Below, piece after piece: positions 1-8,233 of a stretch of DNA of 25,876 nucleotides. Made by a program: the position numbers and the translations under genes. The notes under the pieces are model-generated. The model was not told where the DNA came from. It ran no database searches and saw nothing but the letters and a program-made list of their open reading frames with translations. Each line of letters opens with the position of its first letter. Position 1 is the first letter of the stretch. Origin of the DNA: an uncultured Candidatus Midichloriaceae bacterium (GTDB lineage: Bacteria > Pseudomonadota > Alphaproteobacteria > Rickettsiales > Midichloriaceae). The stretch lies in contig CAJQNX010000095.1 of assembly GCA_905479795.1 (NCBI GenBank), positions 1 through 25,876 of the forward strand, given 5' to 3'.

Positions 1-3
1 ACG

Positions 4-1368
4 ATGTTTTCTTCATTAAGTGAGAATTTTATAAAAACCTTTGATAAAATTAAGCGCAAAGGTACGCTATCGCAAGATGATTTGGATGTAGCTTTACGTG
101 AAATAAGAATATCAATGCTTGAAGCTGATGTTGCATTAGGCGTTACAAAAGAGTTTATTTCTAATATAAAAAACAAAGCTATTGGAGAAGAAATTGTCAA
201 TAGCGTAACTCCTGGGCAAATGATAGTTAAAATTGTTCACGATGAGTTAAAAAACATTTTAGGAGCAGAAGAACAAGATATAAATTTAAAAATATCACCT
301 CCTGCAATAATAATGTTAGTTGGGCTACAAGGTGTTGGCAAAACAACAACCGCTGCTAAATTAGCGGTATATTTAAGAAAAAAATATAAGAAAAAAGTGT
401 TACTTGCATCGTTAGATACATATAGACCAGCTGCCCAAGAACAACTTGCAACTCTTGGTAAGCAAGTCTCAATTAATACACTACCCATTGTTCATGAGCA
501 ACTTCCTCTTGATATAGCCAAAAGAGCAATTGAAGAAGGAAAAGCCGAATCATTTGATTTAATAATTTTAGATACTGCAGGTAGATTACATTCCGATGAA
601 AAGTTAATCGATGAAATTGTTTCTATAAAGCGTATAGCCAATCCCATTGAAACTTTATTAGTAGCAGATTCTATGGCGGGGCAAGACGCAGTGAATAGCG
701 CTAAAAAATTTCATAACTCTATAAAATTAACAGGAGTTGTATTAACGAGAATTGATGGTGATTCAAGAGGTGGAGCAGCACTGAGTATAAAATATGTTAC
801 AGGGTGCCCTATTAAGTTTATTGGGCACGGTGAAAAAATATCTGATTTAGAAAAATTCTATCCTGAAAGAGTAGCATCAAGGATTCTTGATATGGGAGAT
901 GTCGTTACTTTGGTTGAGAAAGCTATAGATACAGTCAGTGAAGAGGATGTTGAACAATTAACCAGGAAAATGCAAAAGGGTAATTTCGACATGGAAGATT
1001 TGAGGAAGCAGCTCAATAATTTGAAAAAAATGGGAGGTATATCTTCAATAATGGGTATGTTACCAGGTTTCAAAGGGATAAAGCAAGCTTTGGGCTCAGA
1101 TAAATTTGATAAAAGCGTTATAAAGAGACAAGAAGCAATAATAGATTCTATGACGAAAAAAGAAAAAAGATATCCAAAAATAATGAATGCATCAAGGAAA
1201 ACTAGAGTAGCCAAGGGAGCGGGAGTTACTGTTCAAGATATTAATAAATTGTTGAAGCAATTTTTGGAAATGCAAAAAATGATGAAAAAAGTAGGGAAAT
1301 TTGACGAAAAGAATTTAAGAAATTTTGGAAACATGCTAGATAATAAATATAAAAATAAAATTTTATGA
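4..1368 (+). CDS. ffh: Signal recognition particle protein Ffh (SRP54 GTPase)
   Basis: The protein binds signal sequences of nascent inner-membrane proteins and, with 4.5S RNA and FtsY, delivers ribosomes to the Sec translocon. The 454 residues show the N domain (1-95), the G domain with P-loop GLQGVGKTT (107-115), DTAGR (190-194) and TRIDGDSRGG (248-257), and a methionine-rich M domain (about 320-450) containing GGISSIMGMLPG and the RNA-binding KTRVAKGAG stretch. TRID in place of the common TKLD is usual in alphaproteobacteria. Length is normal for the family. The ATG lies 3 bp from the window edge, so its ribosome-binding site and promoter are not visible. It ends in an ATGA overlap with the next gene. 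Identification is secure. Confidence 0.98.
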   Translation: MFSSLSENFIKTFDKIKRKGTLSQDDLDVALREIRISMLEADVALGVTKEFISNIKNKAIGEEIVNSVTPGQMIVKIVHDELKNILGAEEQDINLKISPPAIIMLVGLQGVGKTTTAAKLAVYLRKKYKKKVLLASLDTYRPAAQEQLATLGKQVSINTLPIVHEQLPLDIAKRAIEEGKAESFDLIILDTAGRLHSDEKLIDEIVSIKRIANPIETLLVADSMAGQDAVNSAKKFHNSIKLTGVVLTRIDGDSRGGAALSIKYVTGCPIKFIGHGEKISDLEKFYPERVASRILDMGDVVTLVEKAIDTVSEEDVEQLTRKMQKGNFDMEDLRKQLNNLKKMGGISSIMGMLPGFKGIKQALGSDKFDKSVIKRQEAIIDSMTKKEKRYPKIMNASRKTRVAKGAGVTVQDINKLLKQFLEMQKMMKKVGKFDEKNLRNFGNMLDNKYKNKIL

Positions 1369-1931
1369 AAAATCTGAAGGATAATGAAAAAATAAAAAAG
1401 CTATCTGAAGCTTTAAGAAAAAACCTAAAGAGAAGGAAAGCAAACGATAAAAAAGATAATGATGAGACAAGTATGAAAAATAAATCTATTAAGTTAGCTA
1501 TGGTATTGATTTTATCAGGCATGCTAGTATCCTGTGGTAAAAAAACAGAAAGAGTTGGATATTTTTTAAGTGATGAAAAGCTAGATGCTATAAAAATAAA
1601 CCAAACCTCTGAAAAAAATCTCTTGGAAGTTTTAGGAGAGCCTACTGTAAAATCAAATTTTGGACCAAAGACCTACTATTATATGGAACGCCAGTATGAA
1701 CAGGTGGCATTTTTTCAGCCAAAATTAAAAGAGCAAAAAATTGTGAGCATAGAATTGGATTCAAAAAATATAATCAAAAAAATTACTATGTACAATGCAA
1801 AGGATGCAAATATTTTGAATTATGACTCTGATCAAATTACAATAAAAGGTAATAAAATTGGGGTACTAGAACAATTTGTAAGCAATATAGGGAAATTTAG
1901 TTCTAACGCACAGAAAGGTAATGCAAACTAA
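1365..1931 (+). CDS. BamE/SmpA-like outer-membrane lipoprotein with unusual N-terminal leader
   Basis: Residues 37-57 form a lipoprotein signal peptide (MKNKSI, hydrophobic core, lipobox LVSC, lipidated Cys57). The following region (about 65-145) fits the SmpA/OmlA/BamE fold: a V-G-Y-F start, an 'I..NQTSEKNLLEVLGEPT' helix-turn, then beta strands ending KKITMY. BamE is an accessory lipoprotein of the beta-barrel assembly machine. The reading frame begins 36 codons earlier, at an ATG overlapping the ffh stop (ATGA). That leader is highly basic and contains SEALRKNLKRRK, which no lipoprotein export signal would carry, so the functional lipoprotein probably starts at ATG 1473. The leader may be a separate small protein that has lost its stop, or a coupling peptide. 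The family call is fairly sure; the start is not. Confidence 0.75.
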   Translation: MKNLKDNEKIKKLSEALRKNLKRRKANDKKDNDETSMKNKSIKLAMVLILSGMLVSCGKKTERVGYFLSDEKLDAIKINQTSEKNLLEVLGEPTVKSNFGPKTYYYMERQYEQVAFFQPKLKEQKIVSIELDSKNIIKKITMYNAKDANILNYDSDQITIKGNKIGVLEQFVSNIGKFSSNAQKGNAN

Positions 1932-1964
1932 TTTTTAAACTAGTGAAGTATTATTATCATAACA

Positions 1965-2528
1965 ATGATTATTATATTTAGTAAAAATAATTACCTAGAA
2001 CAAGCTCTAAGGAATTTCAAAATATATCAAAATTTAAAAATCAAAACAACTCAAGATGAAAATCAATTAGAGGGAAAAGATAGAATCTGTATAATAGATG
2101 AAATGGGAAGTTTTAACAATCAATGTCAAATTTCTATTACCTTATCAAAGATAGGAACTGTAGATTTAAAAAAACCTTTTCACATCTCAAGTTTAAATAT
2201 TTTGATTATTAAGTGTTTAACAAAACTTAATAACTATATATTTCTAAATAAATTTTCTTTTTTCTATAATGAAAGATTATTGATAAATAATGATGACAAA
2301 GTTATTAAATTGACTGAAAAAGAGGCAAGTTTGTTAAATTTTATTTTAAAAAGCCCAACTTTTACTATCAATAAAAATGAGGCTCTTGATAAATTATGGC
2401 AGTACAATATTGACTCAGAAACATCAACTCTTGAAACACATATCTATCTTTTAAAAGCAAAATTCAAAAAGCTAGGCTTTGAAGATGCATTATCAATTCA
2501 AAAAGATAAAATGAATTTTAATATATAA
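1965..2528 (+). CDS. Orphan OmpR/PhoB-type winged-helix regulator with degenerate receiver
   Basis: The C-terminal 90 residues match the OmpR/PhoB effector domain: short strands, 'LTEKEASLLNFILKSP' (the usual LT..E..LL..L), then recognition-helix region 'DSETSTLETHIYLLKAKF' (usual R.VDVHI..LR.K). The N-terminal 85 residues look like a shortened receiver domain. A first strand IIIFSKN, a third strand ICIIDEMG and a terminal KKPF (the receiver KPF motif) remain, but the domain is about 35 residues too short and the acidic pocket after strand 1 is absent. Phosphorylation-independent action is therefore likely. It sits just before fliK and flgD, which recalls the orphan OmpR-type flagellar regulator FtcR of Brucella. 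That link is inference from position. No sensor kinase is nearby. Confidence 0.7.
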   Translation: MIIIFSKNNYLEQALRNFKIYQNLKIKTTQDENQLEGKDRICIIDEMGSFNNQCQISITLSKIGTVDLKKPFHISSLNILIIKCLTKLNNYIFLNKFSFFYNERLLINNDDKVIKLTEKEASLLNFILKSPTFTINKNEALDKLWQYNIDSETSTLETHIYLLKAKFKKLGFEDALSIQKDKMNFNI

Positions 2529-2579
2529 GTTTGGTATGTTAATTGCTGTATATGCTAGTGGACATTATAAATGTATTAA

Positions 2580-3785
2580 ATGACAGACATAGCTACACAG
2601 ATAAATAAGCCAAATTTAACTACACAAGGAACTCAAAAATCTTATGATTTTTCGGATGGTGAGCAAAGCAAAGGCACTGATTTTGATGCTATATTGCGAA
2701 ATATATCTATTGAATATGAGGAAAAGGTTCAGTCAACAAGTGATACAAACAATACTCAAAACATATCAGCCAGTTGTGACGCTGCAAATACTGACGAAGT
2801 TACAATAGAGGAATATTTGCAAATTGTGCCTAGGCAAATTGCTATAGATATTAGAATTCAAAATGACTTAAGCCTTCTAGCTTTGGATGAAAATATCCCA
2901 ATCGCTGATGGAAACGAAGCACAAGATACTTGCAAGCTAGCAGAGCTAGATTTTTTTTGCACGCCTACTCAATTGTCCTATGAAGATTATGCGCAAGGTG
3001 AGGAAAGCAATGACGCTGCTTTATTGCAAGCAAAAATAGAGGCTACCGAATTTACTGGTGATGATATTAGGTTCATTGGAATAGGGAAAAAAGTTGAAGT
3101 AGACTTTCCAAAAATCCAATTAAAATATTCAGAATCAGGAGTATATTCCCAAAATAAGGTAGATACTTATGATAGTTTGCCATTTATTTCATCTGAGGTT
3201 GATACAAAAGATATAAGAGGTGCAGAATTTGTTGATTTGAGTTCTAAATTTAGTGAAAATCTATCTGATGCAGATTATAGATATGGGCATAATGCTTACT
3301 ACAATAGTACAAAATCAATTACGAATGCTAAGATGAATTTTTCTTTGGATAGCATAGGCAATAAATTGGTTAATCAAGTGAATTTTTTAATATCTGCCAC
3401 AGCTAATCAAAAAGATAACAATACTATAGTACAATTAGAACCTGCAGAACTGGGTAAAATTGAAATAATAGTCAATAATCAAGGAAAAGAGAGAAACATC
3501 ATTGTTAACTCCGATAAAATATCCACATTTGAGCTTTTAAAAAAGCATAGTGATGAATTTTTAAGTAGTGTCAAATCAAGTGATTCTGAAAATGGCATTG
3601 CAACTAATCTCACTTTTAATTATAAAGATTTGAGCCAAAATAATCAGGCTGAGGATCAGTCACAAAAGGGACGAATGTCAGTTGAAGGAAAAAATAATAC
3701 CGTATTAAACGGAGTTGCAGAGCATAGAATGTCACTTATATTCATGCCATTTGATATTGACAAAAATGTAGACGTATGGGTATAG
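2580..3785 (+). CDS. fliK: Flagellar hook-length control protein, FliK-like
   Basis: FliK measures the flagellar hook and switches the export apparatus to filament substrates. Most of the 401 residues are low-similarity, acidic and polar, as in the variable FliK N-terminus. The recognisable part is the C-terminal Flg_hook domain (about 258-345), with the diagnostic 'VQLEPAELGKIEIIV' around residues 283-297 followed by a short beta hairpin and helix, matching the family pattern L.P..LG.v.v. No signal peptide is present, as expected for a type III export substrate. flgD follows after 31 bp, a classical fliK-flgD pairing. The ATG at 2580 has no clear Shine-Dalgarno sequence. The call rests on the C-terminal motif plus the neighbour. 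Confidence 0.8.
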   Translation: MTDIATQINKPNLTTQGTQKSYDFSDGEQSKGTDFDAILRNISIEYEEKVQSTSDTNNTQNISASCDAANTDEVTIEEYLQIVPRQIAIDIRIQNDLSLLALDENIPIADGNEAQDTCKLAELDFFCTPTQLSYEDYAQGEESNDAALLQAKIEATEFTGDDIRFIGIGKKVEVDFPKIQLKYSESGVYSQNKVDTYDSLPFISSEVDTKDIRGAEFVDLSSKFSENLSDADYRYGHNAYYNSTKSITNAKMNFSLDSIGNKLVNQVNFLISATANQKDNNTIVQLEPAELGKIEIIVNNQGKERNIIVNSDKISTFELLKKHSDEFLSSVKSSDSENGIATNLTFNYKDLSQNNQAEDQSQKGRMSVEGKNNTVLNGVAEHRMSLIFMPFDIDKNVDVWV

Positions 3786-3816
3786 TTAAGTTATATAACG
3801 GTTTCAAGTTTGCTTT

Positions 3817-4605
3817 ATGTCTGGGGTAGAATCATCAAAATTAAGTCCAAATTCTTCTGATAACGGTACAATTGATAAAATTGCGAAAGAAAGAAAAGCT
3901 TTAGCAGAAGAAAAGCAACGCTTTATGAGCTTTTTTGTAGAATCTTTAAAAGGACAAGATCCAACAGCACCTACGGATCATTCTCAAGTAATTAACACCA
4001 TGCTATCATATCAAAATACAACTAATTTGATGGATATTAAGGGATTATTATATGATTCATTGCATGAAAGTGATGAAACGAAATTATCTAATATTTCTCG
4101 TCAGCTTGGTCAGGGAGTGATAATTAAAGGTAATGATATTGATCTTATAGAATCGGAAGAGAATGGTAAAAAAGTTTTGAAAGCGGAGATGACCTATCAG
4201 TTAGAAGATAAAGCGAAAAGTGTCAAAATTTTAATTAAAGATAAAAATGATGTAGTAATTGCAGAGATAGAGAATGCTGCAAAAAACAAAGGAATTAATA
4301 CATTTACGTGGGATGGAAAGCTAACTAAGGATGGGTCTGATACTGGAATGGCTAAGCCTGGCAAATATACCTATGAAGTAGTCGCTAATGACTCAAGCGG
4401 TAATAACATGAAAGCAGTTACCTATAGTGGCATTAAAAACACTATAGACAAAGTCTTTTTGGATTACAAAGGTTCCCCTGTATTTAATTCAGGTGGAAAA
4501 CAATTTTATCAAGATCAAATTTTTGGCTATCAAGCTGGCAATGATGCTGGTGGCAATAATTTATTAAACTTAAAAAAATATGGAGTAAAAGATTTGGGTG
4601 CATAA
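3817..4605 (+). CDS. flgD: Flagellar hook assembly scaffold/cap protein FlgD
   Basis: FlgD caps the growing hook and guides FlgE polymerisation outside the outer membrane. The N-terminal signature is clear at about residues 38-68: 'FMSFFVESLKGQDPTAPTD' followed by 'QVINTMLSYQ', equivalent to the family's FLkLLvaQLknQDPlnPmd...fv.QLaqfs. The C-terminal part carries the FlgD Ig-like/FnIII region, with 'TFTWDGKLTKDG' and 'PGKYTYEVVAND' (family fxWDGkd..G...p.G.Y.y.v). At 262 residues it is a little long but intact. It is translated from ATG 3817 with only a weak upstream purine run. The hook gene flgE, often next, is absent; the flagellar block stops here. Confidence 0.93.
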   Translation: MSGVESSKLSPNSSDNGTIDKIAKERKALAEEKQRFMSFFVESLKGQDPTAPTDHSQVINTMLSYQNTTNLMDIKGLLYDSLHESDETKLSNISRQLGQGVIIKGNDIDLIESEENGKKVLKAEMTYQLEDKAKSVKILIKDKNDVVIAEIENAAKNKGINTFTWDGKLTKDGSDTGMAKPGKYTYEVVANDSSGNNMKAVTYSGIKNTIDKVFLDYKGSPVFNSGGKQFYQDQIFGYQAGNDAGGNNLLNLKKYGVKDLGA

Positions 4606-5000
4606 TTTTTTACCACAACTACCAAAGCATAACATCAGTTTGAAATAGTCATCTTTTATCGGGCAGAGATAATTGACGTTAATAGAATCTCAGTTCGAAG
4701 CTTCTTTTCTCTGCATAAAGGGTGAAATAAAATTTATAAAAAATATTCAAAATGCGCACATTGTCATGATTGCACTTGTAATGCCTACATTATGTATTAT
4801 ATGCCTGCAACTCATATGCTTTGCATATAACTGGTAAGATTTTATAAATTCGCTCAATGATTCTTAATTCCATGGATGCAGAAAATTAAAAGCTCTAAAC
4901 TGAGGAGTTATATAGGGTTTTTATCCCCCAAATGCATATGAAATTATTCCAAAAATTAATCTATAAAAGCAATGGCTGAGTTCTTAAATTACAACTATCT
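4606..5000. other. 395-bp gap between convergent flgD and surA
   Basis: No convincing gene lies here. It contains a nested inverted repeat (GCAGAG 4663-4668 with CTCTGC 4709-4714, and inside it GAGAT 4666-4670 with ATCTC 4687-4691). It also holds a 6-3-6 palindrome, ATATGC-TTT-GCATAT, at 4814-4828. On the minus strand a frame from about 4873 to 4608 is interrupted by only two stops, which could be a decayed gene but is not statistically striking in DNA of this composition. No good U-tract terminator for either neighbour is visible. Confidence 0.5.
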
Positions 5001-5963
5001 TTATTGTGCGACTTTAATATATGAACTTTTCCTTAAATTCTTAATAAAATTCTTTAAATTTAGGTTCAATTTTTGATTATAAAGTATATTTCTAACTTCA
5101 TTCTCACTGAGTTGTTTCTGCACAGCACTTAATTTTTTTATATCACTAATTTTTAAGATAATAATACTATCGTTTGTTTCAATAGGCTTGCTTATAGCTC
5201 CGACATTAAAAGCATTGCCGAATGAATCACCGATACTATTGGATAAATCAGCCATCTTAACCCAGCCAATAAATCCATTATTTAAGGAAGTTTTACCCTG
5301 TGAAAATTGTTTTACCAAATTTTCATAAGATTCTCCCTCATTTAGCGATGAATAAATGCGAGTTAGAGTTTTTTCAAGATTCTCATGACTAGCTCTATCC
5401 TTATATAGAATGATTTCACAAAGCTTAAGTTCTGTAGCAGGATTTATCTTTGATGATTTATTAAAGCTTTTAGAGATGGATTTTAAATTATCTGCTACTT
5501 CCTGCTTTGAAACAGAGGTCTCTGATTCTATTTGATGTTCAATTAGTTTTTTTAATAAAAGTTGTGATTTTATATAATTGAACAAACTCTGTTTGGTTAT
5601 CTTAAATTTTTTAGCTAATTCATCCAAGCTATTTAATCCACGATCACTCACTATATCATTGATATATTGATCTACATGCTTCTCTGAAATTGAAATGTTA
5701 TTCCTTCTCCCTATTTGAGATAATAATTTTTCATCAATCATTGATTGGATTATATCAATTTTTTGATTAGCATTAATTTTTATGTTATTTAAAGATTCTA
5801 ATAATTGAATTCTATTTTTTAGTTCGAATGAAGTAATAATTTCTTCATTAACATAAGCAATAATTGTATCTTGGTGCGAATGGGCAAAAGTAGTGCTAAA
5901 TAGTATCACCGATACAATAAGAGATTTGCTGATTAAAATAGTAAATTTTTTCCTGATATTCAT
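5001..5963 (-). CDS. surA: Periplasmic chaperone / peptidyl-prolyl isomerase SurA
   Basis: SurA escorts unfolded outer-membrane proteins, LptD among them, through the periplasm to the BAM complex. The 320-residue protein has an N-terminal export signal (basic start, hydrophobic 10-26, probable cleavage after about AHSH/QD). A SurA N-terminal chaperone domain follows (33-150, opening 'DTIIAYVNEEIITSFELKNRI'), then a single parvulin domain (about 176-274, with 'LKLCEIIL', 'GFIGWVKMADL' and 'GAISKPIETNDSIIILKISD') and a C-terminal helix. E. coli SurA has two parvulin domains; one is common in alphaproteobacteria. It begins 7 bp after the lptD stop, so the two are one transcription unit, the conserved lptD-surA arrangement. 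Confidence 0.9.
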   Translation of the reverse strand: MNIRKKFTILISKSLIVSVILFSTTFAHSHQDTIIAYVNEEIITSFELKNRIQLLESLNNIKINANQKIDIIQSMIDEKLLSQIGRRNNISISEKHVDQYINDIVSDRGLNSLDELAKKFKITKQSLFNYIKSQLLLKKLIEHQIESETSVSKQEVADNLKSISKSFNKSSKINPATELKLCEIILYKDRASHENLEKTLTRIYSSLNEGESYENLVKQFSQGKTSLNNGFIGWVKMADLSNSIGDSFGNAFNVGAISKPIETNDSIIILKISDIKKLSAVQKQLSENEVRNILYNQKLNLNLKNFIKNLRKSSYIKVAQ

Positions 5964-5970
5964 AATTATA

Positions 5971-8142
5971 CTAATTAAAGATAGGCTCTATTTTCAAATA
6001 AGTTGTAACCGAAGAGTTTAAATCCTTTGGTCTTGAATTATCTCTTATTACACCAAAATTTATCTTTAAACAATCTCCTTTATAAAATAAGCCTATTTCA
6101 TTGCTGATCCATTTGCTTTTTGCCTCTTTATTTTTTTCAATTTTGATTTTAGAACCAAGCCTTCTTCTTGCTCCTGTTTCAATTCCCCAATGGCTATTAA
6201 AGTTATAAGTAAATTTAACTCCAACTTCTTGGTTATATGCATTATGAGCTTTGTTAATATATTTTTTATTAATAAAAATATATTTTAAATTAACACCAGT
6301 TTTGCTATGTTGTATTTGAAAATCTAATTCATTTTTTATTAGATTCAGGTGATTGGGAGTTAGGCTAACATTATCAATTATTGAGATTTTATCATCTAAT
6401 TGGGCATAAAATTTACCTACAATTTCTGTTTTTAATGAATTAAATTTATCATCCCATGTATAAGAATGATTCTTCACGTTAGTATTTACTGATTTATTGA
6501 GCTTATAACTTTGCCCTAAAATCATTCCATACGTATTGTTTCCTGTGTAATAATTGGTTCTAACGCCAAAATTTAATCTTGATCCAATCTCAACGTTATC
6601 TTTACCAGTAAAAAAATTTGATGAAAATATATTAGAGGTACTAATTATTTGTGATTGACCATCTTCATTTAGAAAATTCTGCGTAGTATTTGAGTTATAT
6701 GTAAAATTGACAATAGGCTCTAAGATCAAATTTTTGCTTCCAATAAATTTTATAAATGGCCATTTCCAATCAATGGACAATTTGCCGAGCAATCTGTTTT
6801 TTATTCCGCTTTTTTCCGTCCCTGTTATATTATAATAATCGTATCTAATTGACGGATTAATATTTAAAATTTGTCCAACTGGCAGCGCTATATCATGAAA
6901 TGAATCAAGTTGAAAAGTGCCTCTTGTATAGCTTATTCCTTCGGCTCTTCTTAAATTCAAAATATCGGTGGAAAGTGCTATATCAGATATGAAAGGTGAA
7001 TCTAAAGGCAATCTATTATAAGTTCTAATCCAGGGTAACACATATGGAGTATTATTATTTTGTAAATTATTATTTCTTAAATTTTGAAATGAAATACCTT
7101 CAAGAGTTAATAATTGGTTTTTATTCTCCTTTCTTAATGAAACATTACTAGTTAAAATATCATCATCATTTATATCATACTTTTTTGTAAGAATTTTATC
7201 CTTATCAAACAACTTTTGAAATTTATAATTTAAAAAATAGTTGTTGTTAAATTGAAAATCACCCTTTGAATTTATATAACCTTTGAATGTATTTTTTTTA
7301 TTTATCTCCTCCGTATCATTTATCAAATCACCATTTATCTCGTATTGCCCATATTTCGTAAGATATCGCATATTTACACTATTTAGCATATGGCTTTTAT
7401 TACTTATCGTTGGGGTGTAAGTTAAATCCATTTGAGGTGTAATATTAAAATAATAAGGGATTGATACTTGTAAACCAAGTACATTAGAATTTTTAAATTT
7501 GGGAACTAAAAAACCACTTTTTCTATGTGAATTTGGTGTAGGGATAGAGAAATATGGCAAATAAAATATGGGAACTCCAAATAATTCTATTTTACTATTT
7601 TTAAATTCTACCTTCTTTTCTTTTTGATCTAAAGTAGCTTTTTTAGCCCTTATTTGCCATAAAGGTGTGTTTGGAATAAAATTATCTTTACATACTTTGC
7701 ATGTAGAAAAGACTAAATTTTGAACTATAAAGGTATTCTTATCTACCATTTGAGCAAAATCAGAAGATAACAAACCTTTGTGTCCAATCCTAGCTTTAAA
7801 CCTTATAATTACACCTGTATTATTTTTTTTATCAAAAAAGGCTTTGTTACCAAAAAAGTAATTTTTATCATTATTACTAAATACTAAGTCACCAACAGCA
7901 TATAAATAATTATTTTTTTTATCATATATCACTTTATTGGTTACAATACGAAAATTATTTTGTTCAATATATACATTTCCTTGTGCGCTAATTAACTCCT
8001 CTTTTTTATCATAAATCAGCTCATCTGCTTCGATGGTGATTTGATTATGCGCTTTTTTTTCATTTTCATCCAGGGCAAAGCAAGAAAAAGAATGAGAAAT
8101 TAATACAATAGCAAAAAATGGTTTTATAAGATTAATCATCAA
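5971..8142 (-). CDS. lptD: LPS-assembly outer-membrane protein LptD
   Basis: LptD is the beta-barrel that, with LptE, inserts lipopolysaccharide into the outer leaflet. A signal peptide (1-23, ending CFA) precedes an OstA/LptA-like jellyroll domain (about 33-140: 'ITIEADELIYDKKEELISAQGNVYIE' type repeats). The LptD barrel domain fills the rest, with 'IELFGVPIFYLPYFSIPTP' near residue 190 and many amphipathic strands ending in a C-terminal IFN. At 723 residues it is close to normal alphaproteobacterial size. Cysteines are C148 and C151 (CKVC) and C691 near the C-terminus, with C21 inside the signal; the paired CC of E. coli is reduced to one. Its presence implies the cell makes LPS or a related glycolipid. 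The ATG at 8139 is an alternative start. Confidence 0.93.
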   Translation of the reverse strand: MMINLIKPFFAIVLISHSFSCFALDENEKKAHNQITIEADELIYDKKEELISAQGNVYIEQNNFRIVTNKVIYDKKNNYLYAVGDLVFSNNDKNYFFGNKAFFDKKNNTGVIIRFKARIGHKGLLSSDFAQMVDKNTFIVQNLVFSTCKVCKDNFIPNTPLWQIRAKKATLDQKEKKVEFKNSKIELFGVPIFYLPYFSIPTPNSHRKSGFLVPKFKNSNVLGLQVSIPYYFNITPQMDLTYTPTISNKSHMLNSVNMRYLTKYGQYEINGDLINDTEEINKKNTFKGYINSKGDFQFNNNYFLNYKFQKLFDKDKILTKKYDINDDDILTSNVSLRKENKNQLLTLEGISFQNLRNNNLQNNNTPYVLPWIRTYNRLPLDSPFISDIALSTDILNLRRAEGISYTRGTFQLDSFHDIALPVGQILNINPSIRYDYYNITGTEKSGIKNRLLGKLSIDWKWPFIKFIGSKNLILEPIVNFTYNSNTTQNFLNEDGQSQIISTSNIFSSNFFTGKDNVEIGSRLNFGVRTNYYTGNNTYGMILGQSYKLNKSVNTNVKNHSYTWDDKFNSLKTEIVGKFYAQLDDKISIIDNVSLTPNHLNLIKNELDFQIQHSKTGVNLKYIFINKKYINKAHNAYNQEVGVKFTYNFNSHWGIETGARRRLGSKIKIEKNKEAKSKWISNEIGLFYKGDCLKINFGVIRDNSRPKDLNSSVTTYLKIEPIFN

Positions 8143-8210
8143 ATTCTTCTAGCAGTAAAAAAATAACTTATATAAAGAAATAAAAACAGTATACTTAACC
8201 AAAAACAATG

Positions 8211-8226
8211 ACTTTGTAAACAAAGT
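8211..8226. promoter_or_regulatory. Perfect 7-2-7 palindrome before rsmA
   Basis: ACTTTGT-AA-ACAAAGT lies 7 bp upstream of the rsmA ATG, in the short divergent region shared with lptD. As DNA it could be an operator. As RNA it would fold into a 6-bp stem with a UAAA tetraloop placed where it could occlude the ribosome-binding region of rsmA. No function is established. Confidence 0.4.
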
Positions 8227-8233
8227 AATATTG

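Noticed and set aside
858..1214. A 118-codon minus-strand frame opposite ffh
   Set aside because: It lies entirely inside the conserved G/M domains of ffh and its translation is Ser/Phe/Ile-rich without a recognisable domain.
4660..4715. tRNA-like fragment with a GTTCGAA loop in the flgD-surA gap
   Set aside because: The five bases flanking the loop do not pair as a T-stem, and no anticodon or acceptor stem can be drawn around it.
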